Of a stretch of DNA of 64,000 nucleotides, positions 1 to 11,024 are shown piece after piece; the stretch's first letter is position 1, and the number at the start of each line of letters is the position of its first letter. The stretch is taken from positions 3,629,501 through 3,693,500 of the forward strand of contig JADLSH010000387.1 of NCBI GenBank assembly GCA_016169945.1. The letters run 5' to 3'. Below the pieces are notes generated by a model. That model saw nothing but the letters and a program-made list of their open reading frames with translations, was not told the DNA's origin and did no database searches. The translations under genes and the position numbers were made by a program. The stretch is from Trachythela sp. YZ-2020 (lineage: Eukaryota > Cnidaria > Anthozoa > Malacalcyonacea > Clavulariidae).

Positions 1-619
1 AGAAATAAAAGAAGACTAGACTAGAGATCAAATAATCTATCAATATTATATTTTATTATATGGCAAGTGCTTGTTTTGGTGAATCTCGCAATCTGATTGG
101 TCGCTGACGAGGCAGGATTTTCCCGTATTGCCCACGGGCAATACGGTATTCTTATTGCCCTGCGACGACTTGAACACATTTCAAACCAATAAAAGCATTA
201 AAAAATCCTTAAAAATAATTTAAACAATGAAAAATAAACGGAAAATACGGAAAAGGGATAACTACAAGGGATAAAATCAAGTTTTGTTGGCTCAAGTCGA
301 AATATTAAGGTAAATTTTACGATGTCTTTTAACTAAAACAGTCAAGAATGTTTTTTCGAACTGATGCAAAGTTGTTTTTGTCCTTGATCCGATAGCTCAA
401 TATCACTATATTTTCTATTAATTTTATATTTTATTCTATAAATGGTACTGTAGAGTAGTTTTACTAAGCTAAGATTAGATAAATTTGTAAAAAACTAAGA
501 CAAATTCGTATCATTGAAATTATTTTGACATTTGAAAATGACCGGCTTTGAGTTTCGGACTTTGTACTTTGCCCTCGCGTGACCAATTTTTGTTGTCTGA
601 AATGCCATATAATAAACAA

Positions 620-760
620 CTTACTAACTTCGACTGTTCGGTCTGTACGGTAAAATATCAAGCCTCGGTCTTGCTGTATTGACCTCGCTATCGCTCGGTC
701 AATACAGCAAGACCTCAGCTTGATATTTTACCGTACAGACCTCACGCTCAGTTAGTAAGT
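620..760. repeat. Palindromic MITE-like element
   Basis: Two inverted arms of about 47 bp (640-686 and 695-741) pair almost perfectly around a short centre, starting GGTCTGTACGGTAAA and ending TTTACCGTACAGACC. Shorter matching flanks (ACTTACTAAC near 620 and GTTAGTAAGT near 751) extend the symmetry. There is no ORF inside. It looks like a non-autonomous foldback or MITE; the superfamily cannot be assigned. Confidence 0.75.
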
Positions 761-1337
761 AGTTAATATTAAAGCAGATCATAGACGCACGCAGAGTTGT
801 CACGCTTGTGCCGTGCGTAAGTGCATTAATATTGTAATAGTCGCCGAAATTTCAGCCACACAGTACAGTCCACACTCATACTGGATCTCTGCTGGGCTGT
901 GATCTGGTCATCACTTTAAAATGGCAAAGCAATTCCTTTTTCAACTCCGTAAAATTATGTTTTGCCTTCCTGATGAAGCAATAATATACAAGTCAACACA
1001 GTAAAAGAAAAGCTCCGTCCCTTAAGTGTCGCGCCAGGCCTTTTCCTGCCCGCGACTTTTTTTCAAAAATAGCCCATTTTGCCATGTTTAAAGTCGTTTA
1101 TCTCACAAACGAAAAGCGAAAACCAAAAACTGTAAAGGAACTTATTAACTAACTTTTTGTCCTCTATTAAATATCAAAAATTATTTTTTGTGATATAAGC
1201 ACTTTGCCAAAAACAGATCCAAAATATGGAAAAATATCCGTTGGAGAGTGGCCCGCAGCATTTGGTAAAAAGAACAGTTTCTGGGACGACGGTGCCAAAC
1301 ATATTAAATGTGGTAGACTTCAGCGTCGGCCACGGAC

Positions 1338-1508
1338 ATATAGAACAAATTGAGGGTTGCTTCGCGTGTGCCTAAAAGATATAAACAAAATCTCGACGTT
1401 TCGAGCTAAAGCCCCTCTTTCTCCTGACGAAGAGCTTTAGCTCGAAACGTCGAGATTTTGTTTATATCTTTTAGGCACACGCGAAGCAACCCTCAATTTG
1501 TTCTATAT
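1338..1508. repeat. Perfect foldback element, 75-bp arms
   Basis: Arms 1338-1412 and 1434-1508 are exact reverse complements with a 21-nt loop. The phrase ATATTAAATGTGGTA occurs just to the left (1301-1315) and again at the right edge (1505-1519), suggesting that an insertion duplicated its target. The left side carries an extra 22 bp between that repeat and the first arm. No coding capacity. Confidence 0.85.
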
Positions 1509-1839
1509 TAAATGTGGTACTTCTTCTAACATTCTCTCATCAAGTAAGTTAATGCTACTGTTAGATGTTTAATTCATTAATATATATATATACAGGGATT
1601 TCAGAATTAGTTCAATATAGACTGTTGTGATAATAAATTAGCAGGCGGTAATGTGGATTTTAGTTGTCTGTTATTGAAATTGTTCTAAAATTTGACCGAC
1701 AGGTCACAGTTGCCAGCGGTAAAGCTCATAGTAACCCAGCGGTAAAGCTCAAAGTAACCCAGCGGCTGCCGGCTTATTTTGAAAGCCCTTAGTATAAAAA
1801 GAGTAAGATTAAGGATGTTTTTTAAATATTATTCAATCG

Positions 1840-2115
1840 GAAGCGGTTAGCGCGCTGCCTCTTACCACTGAGTTGAGCCTGTTTCACAACAGGTCGAGGT
1901 CACTGTTGGTACTCGCATGAGATCGGCAGTGTGCTCAAATAACTCATGTAAGTTGAGATTCTCTCCTGTGCTTCGAGGGTTTTCCCCGGGTACTCCGGTT
2001 TCCTCCCTCTAATACTAACCCTTAGAACTAACAATGGGGCCACAGTAATTGGCTGACGCTGTTGTGGATTCCCTGCCATTGAGGCGAAGTTGAATAAAAT
2101 AAAATAAAAAAATAG
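1840..2115 (+). repeat. SINE with conserved central core and A/T-rich tail
   Basis: The segment contains CGAGGGTTTTCCCCGGGTAC followed by TCCGGTTTCCTCCC, a core phrase found in many metazoan SINEs, then a 3' tail of repeated AAAAT (about 2094-2113). A head with AGCGGTTAGCGCGCTG resembles a degenerate tRNA-like A box. A second SINE at 58190-58445 shares the GGTTTCCTCCC part. Family name not assigned. Confidence 0.65.
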
Positions 2116-2157
2116 ATATGATGTTACTTCATTCTTGTTTTCATGCCTTTTATATAG

Positions 2158-2507
2158 ATTGCCGTCTGCGATCACGAGTAACTGTTGTGTACAGGAAAAA
2201 GTTTGCAACATTGGAAGATGCTGAAATCCATTATGGTTTGACATTATCTGACAGTTTAGCAGAACTAGTGATTGATAAGAGGCCACCACCACCCTCAGCA
2301 CCCCCATCACTACCACCCTTGGCACCACCCTCAGAACTCCCACCACCCTCGTCACCACCACCACCATCGGCACCACCACCACCCTCGGCACCACCACCAC
2401 CCTCAGCACCATCACCACCCTCAGCACCACCACCCTCGGTACCCCTACATACACCAACCTCTGCACCACCACCAACAACAAGAAATCCCCCCCCCCCAAG
2501 AAATTAA
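2158..2507 (+). CDS. Terminal exon of an unrecognised proline-rich protein
   Basis: A likely splice acceptor (TTTTATATAG) at 2157 opens a frame of about 40 ordinary residues (containing VVYRKKFATLEDAEIHYG), followed by about 70 residues of proline/serine/alanine repeats and a stop at 2505-2507. An AATAAA signal follows about 25 bp later, which suits a last exon. The repeat part is a minisatellite (2280-2470) of CACCACCCTCAGCAC-like units. Upstream exons were not identified. The ordinary segment is not a family I recognise. The exon may equally be an expressed repeat; the acceptor and poly(A) signal are the main support. Confidence 0.4.
2280..2470. repeat. CACCACC/CCTCAGCACC minisatellite
   Basis: Imperfect tandem units of about 9-18 bp. 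Read on the plus strand they give proline-rich coding sequence in one frame and histidine-rich in another. Confidence 0.85.
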
Positions 2508-2539
2508 CAGGAGTGATGTAATATGATTGAAATAAAGTT

Positions 2540-3660
2540 TAATTCTGTTTCACCTTCCTGAATTTTTTGCACACCCCCAGAGCAAAATTGGAAAATCCAT
2601 CTATGAGCAAAATATAGACAGGAATTGATTTCAAATCAGTTATGACTTATGGAGGTCGTCACTTCTCACATCCCCAATAAACCCCCCAGAGGCTCTGGCA
2701 CCCAGGTTGTTACTAATTAGGTAGACAATATAATAAATACACACAGTGAATTGTTTATGAAAACAATTTATTTATTTCATAAAATTCAAGTTACAAATCA
2801 TACCATAATTACAGTAGACCTGAAATAAGAAATGCATAAAATGTTTAAGAAATTTTGCACCATTTTCATTCAACCAAACCACATGGGAAGAATTAGGTTA
2901 ATTAAGAAAACGGTGCTTTTACTCTGCCTAGAGAAACCTACTGTCTATCACTTATTTAACTATACTATCTAGAGTCACAAAACTGATGATTTGTACCTCT
3001 ATATTTACATCTTAACCTATTTATTTCCTGAAATTATAGATCCTACATACGTACAATTATATAATGTAAAAAAAACAACAAATAATCTAAATGTTCAATA
3101 TAAAACTTTCAAATGTAAAACTTAAACTATGATGAAATACTGTATGTACTAATTAAAAGTATATGTATGATGTCTAAATTCTACAAATGTAACACTGTGC
3201 TTATCCTAGTAAATGCTTAGAAAAATATATTATCAATCATGAAACATGACATCATAACCTAAGCAATATACATGTTCAATACAATGCTGCAACGAAGTAT
3301 TAGGTTAGGACTTAGCTGTTTATTCAACTAGATCATACTTACTCAGTATTTAATACTTCTCTAACTTTTATGTTCGTGGAATAAAAACTCACAACTATGC
3401 CACAACAGCAGCTATAAAAGCAATCACAACACATGTAAAAATCATAAAAACCATAATCTGTAGTTCAGCTGTATATATGTATGATTACTTGGCAATTTGT
3501 AACATTTTATAGCACACAGTTGTGGAAGGGAGTGTAACCCAGCAGAAAATTACCTGGACAAAATATGTCTCCTTCCAGTCTTTCAAATGTGCCTTCCAAT
3601 AACAACAGGTCTTGGTACAAAGAGTTCCTCCACTTCCACAAAAAGATAAAAACATAATAA
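2540..3660. other. AT-rich non-coding stretch
   Basis: No ORF, RNA gene or repeat structure could be supported. It lies between the poly(A) signal of the proline-rich exon and the 3' end of the HIRAN-like minus-strand ORF, so it may include their 3' flanks. Confidence 0.4.
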
Positions 3661-3671
3661 TTTACAAGATT

Positions 3672-4268
3672 CTAGTAATCTATATCACTGTTATAATTGT
3701 TTCTTTGATCATCTCTGTCCCATGGTCCACTTTTCACAATCAGCAATGCTGCACAGTAGAGTAATGTATTTTCCCTGGGAGCATATCTTCTCTTTAAACA
3801 TTCGAGAGAAACTGATCTTACTTCGTTTCTATGCATAGCTCGCTTAAGTTTAGGTATTTTGTTCACCGCACAATAACCAATAACATGCCACTTGTTGTTG
3901 TGAAAAATTGAAAATTTCAAAGCATTTTTGTCTTTAACATTGTCTGGTTCAGATTCCACATTAAATTGTAAATCAAGCTTTTCCTCCACATGCAGCTTGC
4001 AAGAGCACCTTGGTATCTTTGTTCATGCCAAGACTCATCAACAACAAATGTTTCAGCATATAAAATATCCCTGTTATCAACATCACCACCATCAAGATCA
4101 CCATCATTACCAAGTCGTGCTGGAACATTCTCGTCGATCTTTACTGCACAAGCACTTTCATCCGTGATTGATCGAGAAATAGTGTCCGTATACCCAGCCA
4201 TGAACGGTATGCTTGATAACTGTTTGCCTATTTTGAACACGGTTGTCTCTCCACGACTATCACTGTCC
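3672..4268 (-). pseudogene. HIRAN-like domain ORF, frameshifted
   Basis: Two overlapping minus-strand frames read as one protein with a frameshift near 3985. The upstream part (4268 to about 3990) is acidic. The downstream part (about 3985 to 3672) has a short domain with E-x-DN-x-x-D-x-x-AL, then W-H-V-I-GYC and K-I-P-K-L, which resembles HIRAN domains (DNA-end or DNA-binding modules of helicases and transposon proteins). The first codon of the open frame is TTG; an internal ATG lies near 4201. It sits head to head with the Mutator-type transposase fragment, so it may be a second gene of that element. HIRAN assignment is by eye. Confidence 0.45.
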
Positions 4269-5210
4269 AAGAAAAGACATCGAGATAGAGTGTACGTGTT
4301 TTGGACTCAAATGTGTGGACCCTGTCCTCAGCCACGTGATAGAATCTGGCTTCCAAACCACTTTGGAGTTGATCGTACTTTTAACCTTGGAGCATGTTTT
4401 GTAACTTTGACAGTTTTCAAGCATAGTTATCTTTTGCGACGTTCGGCTCAAGCATCTCCAATTATGCAGCTGGGCCCTTTGTTCCTACACTGGGATGGCA
4501 CTTGCACAACCTACCAACGTTTTTTCTCACATATTCGAACTAAACTTGATGCTGATCTTAACACTGAGGTTGGCTTTTGTGACTTGGTCATTGGTTCAGA
4601 CGAAGAACAGGCCATTTTGAAAGCAGTAAAGCAGAGTTTCCCAAATTAAATGCCACCCAGCTGTTGTGTCAACGTCACCTGGGAACTCACCTCCTTGGAA
4701 CTGTCGAACAAATTTCTAGCCATTGCTCCTAATTTTGTAGCCTATTTTGATAGCTCCTTGGTGCCAAGAATTAGAGATTACATGTTCAAGCCCAAAGTAT
4801 CATGCAGCTGTGTCCCACTCAATTGGGCAAACAATAACTGCGAGTCGTTGAACAATATTTTGAAACTATCAACAAACTGGAAAGCACTTAAATTGCCAGA
4901 TCTAATTGAAAAGATGTATGCAATAGTCAAACTCCAGTGCGCAGACATGAGACGTGCCCTCCATGGACGTGGAAACTATGAACTTATTCCGAAGTTAAAG
5001 CATTTGGTGTTGCCCAACACAGTATGGAACCAAAAAAATGAATGCGAGAAAATTCCGCGTCATTTTCAGAAGTTTATGTCTGCAACAACAAGAAAAAATC
5101 AAGCAAAAACCGTTGCATCAACTGATGGGAACTTAGCAATACCGGTGACACCAGCCATTGCCAGAAAACCAGGACAAAGAATTGTAAATAAGAAGCAAAA
5201 AAGACACTGA
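4260..5210 (+). pseudogene. Mutator-type (MULE) transposase fragment
   Basis: The frame ending at 4649 contains GVDRTFNLG, then F-V-T-x-T-V-F, then GPLFLHWDG and Y-x-x-F-F, then GSDEEQAILKAVKQSFPN. This is the pattern of MULE-type RNase H transposases: first Asp in the VDRTFNLG block, second in GSDEE. The expected next motif (cysteine and histidine, read L-L-C-Q-R-H) is present in a different frame right after the TAA at 4647-4649, so a frameshift breaks the gene. The frame 4650-5210 continues the C-terminal region, with NNNCESLNN, to a basic tail. N-terminal domains are missing or out of frame. Unlike the 14-kb element further right, this copy has no recognisable terminal repeats. Confidence 0.65.
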
Positions 5211-5539
5211 TATAAGTAGAGTAGAAAAGAAACAAGCCTATGCTATATTTTTTGCATTTTTAGCAAACATTTGCCTATTTGATGTTGTTCAGTTGAAAAG
5301 CTAGTTGAAATTCAGAGTTACAGAGTAATTGGTATAAAAATATACATAATATTATTCACTTATATATAAAATTATACTGTAACATATAAAGTAGTAATGA
5401 AGTGTAGGGCTTGTAGTGTATTCAAAGTTTACATATTTAAATAAAAAATATTGTAAAACAACATTGACCAGAACTTGTTTATTAATTAAAATAAAATACT
5501 AAAATAAATTCTTACCTTTAATATATAGCTGACGAATAG

Positions 5540-5760
5540 GGGACTGGAACTGACGTGCAAACCGCGTAAGGGGACTGAAACTGACGTGCAAACCGCGCAG
5601 TGATGACGTAATTGGGGACTGAAACTGACGTGCAAACCGCGTAGAGGACTGAGGCTTAGGCTTCACTTTTTCGCTGCTGTTATCATTCCAGTGTATCATA
5701 TTGAGTTCACTGGGTTTTTGTCGGTCTTTGTCTGTTTTTGTCGGTCTTTGTCTGTTTGTT
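5540..5760. repeat. Short tandem repeats
   Basis: Three copies of a unit of about 35-45 bp beginning GGGGACTG and containing CTGACGTGCAAACCGCG occur between 5540 and 5645. A second small array of TTTTTGTCGGTCTTTGTCTG occurs at 5715-5757. No gene supported here. Confidence 0.7.
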
Positions 5761-6439
5761 GCACTGATCTGAAAATATAGTACCTGGATCGAGCTTCTAT
5801 ACCTATGAAAATTGAAGCCAGTTTTGGATTTGGTGGCCATATTGGAGTGACCACCAATGGCCGTCGTAAGTCGAAGCAATTTGAAAAAAATATTTTCAAT
5901 TTGCGCTGTGTTTGGCGATGGAATTATTGAAGTTTAATTGGAAATATGTAAAGGAGTTTGTATATTGTTAAAAGTCACCGATTTCGGTTGATTTCGGGCG
6001 TTTCTCGGCGAAACTGTTCGCGTGTGTATGTTGTTGTCAGCCATGAGTGAGCATATTCACGTGAAAATTTTGGAATAAATCGCCGTACTGTGCCTCTCGG
6101 CGTAGTAATCAAAGAAATTACAAGAAAAGAGACAGTTTCACATGGGAAAGTAGCACTGGACAAATAGTGATGGTGAAAGATCGGTCTTAAAACTGGTTTT
6201 TGTGACGATTAAAGTCGACGAACTTTGCGTGTTGTAGCTACACTAATATGTTGCCTTCCGCAGTAATAGTAAATCAAGAAACGAGACAGGACGTCTTGTG
6301 GAAGTAATATTGCGCGTATAAATAATGAGGAATCACTTATTCAGGCTGAAAACGAATGTGTTAACAGAAACTTTACGCGTAATTGGCCGTGATGCACTGT
6401 CGCCATATAGGACATATAGAATTTATAGCGCTTGTAAGT

Positions 6440-6850
6440 ATAGGTAATAGCATGGTTTCGAGTGCAATTTGGAAAAAACATGCACTAGTGAGTTTTTCAA
6501 AGACTATCAAAATTGCACGAGTCCGAAGGACGAGTGCTATTTGAGGTCTTTGAAAAACTCACGAGTGCATGTTTTTTCAAATTGCACGAGAAATCATGCT
6601 ATTACTTATTAATAATATACATGAAAAAATTTAACACAAAGAGAATCTTTCCAATCGGAATACTTTATGCAAATAACATGAAAAAAAAATGTAACAGGAA
6701 GAGGTTTTTTCTAGTCAAAAATGATTTTTGTGCAAATTAAAAAAAATTTAAAAATTTGCACTATATTTCCTTTTTTCTGCACTGTATTTCCTCAAAACTG
6801 CACTGCTCTCAGCCAATCAGAATTGAGAAATATTTTCATGTATATTATTA
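6440..6850. repeat. Foldback element family A, copy 1
   Basis: A near-palindrome runs from GGTAATAGCATGGTTTCGAG (6441) to CTCGTGCAATTTG-type sequence and back, with the arm motif GTGCAATTTGGAAAAAACAT and its inverse near 6565-6590. It is followed by TATTAATAATATACATGAAA and AGCCAATCAGAATTGAG. The same arrangement recurs at 30565-31040, so this is a dispersed family. The small ORFs inside are by-products. Confidence 0.75.
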
Positions 6851-6859
6851 ATAGTAGTA

Positions 6860-8020
6860 TACTTAATACTTTCTATGCTCAGTTGCTTCAAATTTAGTAT
6901 TATGTTAGTAGTGAAATATTTCACGGAAATCATAAACTATTTTAATTTTTATACTGTATATTTCTTGTAAAAGTATGTTTTAAATTTATGTGAGAGATTT
7001 TACCTGTCTGAAACATTCTGTATCTTGTGAAGAATTTTGCAAAAAACTGTATGCAATAAATCAGCATACCATGATAACTGGCCAATGCTATTGTAAAATT
7101 TCTCATTGACAAATGTTTTTATTAATTCAAATTTGTTTTTAATATGTCTTTAAACTAGATTTATACCATTAGGTTCCTAATCTACTTGTCAACTATGGTG
7201 TCATCAATTCCATGGCACAGGAAAGAACAGGGGCTAAATATATTAGGCCATCCTTTTAAGGCAAGGTCTGAAATTTGCAGTATCCCGATATCCACAAGAT
7301 ACTAAAATTGATGTTGGATACTAAACTGTGAATGACTTGTATCCTGACTGGATACTACAAAGCTTCAAACATTGGTATAACATTAAATGTCTTAATTGAT
7401 CAACATTCAAGACAGATGTACAGAAGTTTGCTTAAGGTTTATATGCATCTTAGTGTATTACAATACCAACTTATTTAGTGTCTAGTTGTTGACTGTTGAC
7501 TGTTGTGTCTTATGTTGTTATTGTTACTTGTAACAGTGAGATGGGTCAGGAATGGGTAATCCAGTTGGAATGGATACTGAAAAATAATTTAAATTTCAGA
7601 TTCTGGAAAGGGAGTCGATTAATTTTTGAACCAAGACTTAATGCATATTACATGGTTTGTAGCTCAAACATAGTAACTGAATATGATAATCCCTGATATA
7701 TTGGTGTATTTCCCCAATGGAGCCTGGGGTTCCCAACAGAGCATGTATTCCCCACTAGCACCACCCCTGCTTCCTCTGCACAGATTCAAGCTTAAAATAC
7801 ATGTTGTAAGTAAATTGTTAATTCATAAGGAAACTAAATGTCACAGCATGATGTTTTATATAGATGGCCTGTAATCAATCTCTTGAGACACAGTAGACAA
7901 ATTTGTAGTGGTACATTCTGACAAATTCTGTTAATCTGACCAGTATAATTTAGTAAATACAAATGCAACTGGTTAGCTCTTCGTTCGACTGTACCATGTT
8001 GTAGTGCATTTCAAATTATT
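6860..8020. other. Non-coding stretch, no gene supported
   Basis: Mostly AT-rich. Two or three short segments (about 7540-7670 and 7690-7790) have an acceptor-like border and an open frame, the second proline-rich (7686-7787). There is no motif or continuous splice phase to make a gene from them. Confidence 0.3.
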
Positions 8021-8105
8021 GTTGTGTATTGCATATATGGGCCACCGTAGTTTTTCCCTATCCGGACCGAGACTTAAAAATAAATAACAGATTCATTGTT
8101 TTCCC

Positions 8106-8453
8106 TCAAAAACGAAATTTCAAAACACTACCGTCCTTTTTAGTTATTGTCATAAAAAATCTGAATGATAGGATATTCAGCCCATTGACAGGTATATCTT
8201 CCACTAGGTTTCTGGTTTGGTTTATGTTTTCACAAAAACGCTTCCAGACGTTTAAGTCGTACGTTGTTTTGTTCTTAGTATTAACAGGTCGTTGTTGCTC
8301 ACTATGCTGTTTAATTTCGTCTTCAAAGTTGTTGTTGTTGCTCGGGAAAACTTGCAAATTGCTTGTATTTTGGTTATTCTCCGTGGTTACATCATCAGCC
8401 TCGTCAGGATAAAATTCGCTTTCACTGTGATAGCCTTCGTTATTGCTATCCAT
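8106..8453 (-). pseudogene. Crypton-type tyrosine recombinase N-terminus (fragment or first exon)
   Basis: An ATG at 8451-8453 opens an acidic, asparagine-rich leader followed by a lysine-rich segment, TTYDLNVWKRFC, then INQTRNLVEDIP, then LNILSFRFFMTITKKDGS. This is the SAM-like N-terminal region seen in Crypton-derived proteins (DUF3504/KIAA1958/ZMYM2-related). The match stops right after KKDGS, where the family normally continues into the recombinase core. A donor-like GGTAGTG lies at that point, so it may be exon 1 rather than a truncation; the catalytic R-H-R-Y part is not seen in the next 8 kb on the minus strand. Confidence 0.6.
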
Positions 8454-8519
8454 TTTTATGTAATAAGTACGAGGTTTTATTAAAAATTTACGAAATTACG
8501 CTTTTGTTTTGCGAGAAAC

Positions 8520-8615
8520 GTTAGCGGTCCGGTTGAGCGGTAGGGGAAAAACCGGACCGCTCGCCAGCCAATCAGATTGCAGCATTCACTGCGAAACCGG
8601 ACCGAGGGAAAATAA
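8520..8615. repeat. CGGTCCGGT/ACCGGACCG inverted motif
   Basis: GCGGTCCGGTTGAGCGGTAG is followed by AACCGGACCGCTCGCC and again CGAAACCGGACCGAGGGAAA. A related TATCCGGACCGAGAC lies at 8061 on the other side of the Crypton-like ORF. These may be ends or binding sites of the element; the evidence is limited to motif repetition. Confidence 0.4.
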
Positions 8616-8999
8616 ACAAAAGCTCCGCGTTTTTGTCGCAAAATTACCCTTGAAAGAAGCTCAGCATTCCTTCATTCTTCAACTCAGTTGAATCAGTGGG
8701 GTAACGTCTTGGCGCGGCTCCTGGCAACAGCCTGGGCCCCGCTCTCATGAACCCCCAAGGCTAAGCCAGGATGTCGAATGTTCGGCCTTTTTGTTATTCC
8801 ATATATTTCACGTATTTATTTGGATATCATCAACTGTTCTTCAACTGGATACAGCTTTCCACCATTCTGAAATCTCAAAAGCTTCATTAAAAATAGGCGA
8901 TGTTGCATGTAAAATGTACGAACAACGTAAATTATAAGTCTACGGTGCCCTTAATTTAAATAAGAACTGTGTAACCCTTCTGAAAGCTTTGTCACCCTA

Positions 9000-9110
9000 A
9001 GGGACCGGAGGAAATAGGGATGGGTCATGAAATAATTTTCATCAATTTGGTGGGCCACTGAGTATTTCCTGGAGAAATGGATGGGCCATGAAGCAAATAT
9101 AGCCAATTTG
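9000..9110. repeat. Dispersed GATGGGCCATGAA repeat, copy 1
   Basis: Short imperfect units around GGATGGGCCATGAA occur here and again at 31365-31440, both next to an AGGGACCGG/ACCGGTCCCT-type border. A degenerate dispersed repeat of unknown class. Confidence 0.45.
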
Positions 9111-9526
9111 AACCAACACTATAGTTAATACTATATATTATACAATTTTCCTAATTAAAGATGATTGAACATTCAGAATAACAACAGATTCAAAATTCAT
9201 AAAGTAATTAATATTTATGATCTATGTATAGGTAATTTATCTTGTAGGATATAGTGAATCCAAGAGTTAGAGTCTGGGTGGGATTTGGGTATAAGTGTCC
9301 ATTAGTGGTTCTACTATATGGATCCACTATGTCCTATAAGCTTAAGATGAAGTTCTTACTAATCTATGAGTCTAAGTTCATGGATAATACACACTTGGTT
9401 CATCAAAGCTTAATCATCTTCAGCACCAGATTCTGATGACACAGAGCTTGCAGACGGGAAGATGGTTGAGGAGATGATGTAGTTGCCAATGGCTTTTGCA
9501 TAAATAAATCAACTGTACATTGAAAC

Positions 9527-9580
9527 GCGGGTATGGAAAACGCGGGTATGGAAAACGCGGGTATGGAAAACGCGAGTATG
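9527..9580. repeat. 15-bp tandem repeat (ACGCGGGTATGGAAA)
   Basis: Three to four direct copies of ACGCGGGTATGGAAA, the last one altered to ACGCGAGTATGG. Confidence 0.85.
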
Positions 9581-9921
9581 GTCGTATGAAAAACACATTA
9601 GACGTGCACTGCTCAGTTTGTATGGACTGCACTAGTGAATATCCAAATTTAGTGGTTTAATTCATAGACCATGCAAATAATACACCGCCAGCAACTAACA
9701 ATTTTAATTCGCAAAACATATTTTACTGGGCTAGCTAAAATCTCGTTATATGCGGCAATATTCATCTAAATTAGTGATTAATTTTAACACATTTGATAAG
9801 CTTTTAAGTTGTTCTTGGTGTCCAGGTACTTTTTAGTCATTATAAAAAATTACTGCATAAAACACAGATTTTACGTTCGTGACAAAGTTAGCTAGTATAA
9901 ACAAGATTTGTCACGTAATCG

Positions 9922-10652
9922 GGCTTCTTTCAGTTTCAGCTCTCCAAACAGCCCCGGTTAATTACAAAATAGAAATAGAAAAGTTGCAATTTGTCAACTA
10001 GGCTCAGCGTTTCCACTTTCAAGGAAATTTCCTTTTTCAAGGAGTTTCAAGGAGTTTCAAAGGAGTTTCAAGGAAGAAAAAATCTAAGGAATTTTTGAAA
10101 AATCTAAGGAAATCTAAAGAATTTTTGAGAAATTGAGAAATGTTTTGAAGATTCTTTCAGCAATATTTTATTATATTACTTTCCATTGCTCATAAACATT
10201 ATGTCCGCGTGCAAAAGTGCAAAACAAGCTCATCAGGAGCCTGTGGTCAAGTCAGTAGATCTAGGAATAAATAGGCTGCCCGCAGCCTTAATTTTTTAGC
10301 TGGAAAACAGGCTGCAAGCAGGATAGCACTTGTAAATACTTGTTACTACTTTGTCAACATGGCGTCGCTAAAATTATGAAACATTCATGAAGCGTGTGCA
10401 ATTTTTTAGACAAAATTTTTTACTGAGAACAAACAGGAATACGCATTCTATATCATTCTATTATTTCTGTGAACCTGCCCTTAATTGTTGACTGTTGAGA
10501 ACAATTTAAAACTCTAGTACGTATTTTAGATTTTAGAGCTTTCTAAACTTTCCTGTATTTTACAGTTAACATTTATATTGAAAAAACTGTACTATGCATT
10601 TCTATTTTGCAATTAACCGGGGCTGTTTGGCGAGCTGAAACTGAAAGAAGCC
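9922..10652. mobile_element. Non-autonomous DNA element with about 54-bp terminal inverted repeats
   Basis: The left end (9922-9975) reads GGCTTCTTTCAGTTTCAGCT and the right end (10599-10652) is its inverse, ending AGCTGAAACTGAAAGAAGCC. The TIRs match over about 54 bp with a few changes; both contain CCCCGGTTAATT/AATTAACCGGGG. The 620 bp between them has no ORF but includes an AAGGAGTTTC-type short tandem array near 10030-10080. No convincing target duplication was found. Confidence 0.75.
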
Positions 10653-11020
10653 ATAATAATGACTGTCTGCAAAGCCTCTCTGACCGAAGAGAAGAACTTC
10701 TGAAACGTGAAGCACGGAAGATTTGAATGACCCCAGCCATCTTTTCCACACTAGACTTCTCAAATCCAATAATCCTTATGATCTGCGAACTATTAGTAGT
10801 AAAAACATTTTTTCACGAACCGAAAGACATAAACGTTCTTTCCTTGCTCGTGTAAGTGCACTTACATAGTTTCTATTTTATCTATACATATTTTAGATTT
10901 TTACTCTTGTACATAACATTCTAATATTTAGTCCAAATATGTTAAAACCTATAATTCATATCAAAATTGTAAATCCATTGTACTTTTATACCTAAGATGG
11001 ATCAATAAAGAATATTATAC
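10653..11020 (+). mobile_element. LINE 3' fragment (end of reverse transcriptase ORF and 3' UTR)
   Basis: From 10662 the plus strand reads the C-terminal phrase SLSDRREELLKREARK, then after a frameshift H-T-R-L-L and NPYDLRT, ending with a TAG near 10868. This is the usual C-terminal tail of CR1/Jockey-type LINE ORF2 proteins from invertebrates. About 140 bp of 3' UTR follow, ending with AATAAAGAAT near 11013. The RT core is absent. It abuts the TIR element at 10652 directly, suggesting insertion at this junction. Confidence 0.65.
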
Positions 11021-11024
11021 TAGG

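Noticed and set aside
1900..2499. 199-codon minus-strand ORF rich in valine
   Set aside because: It reads the proline-codon minisatellite backwards and the SINE; no domain and no proper start.
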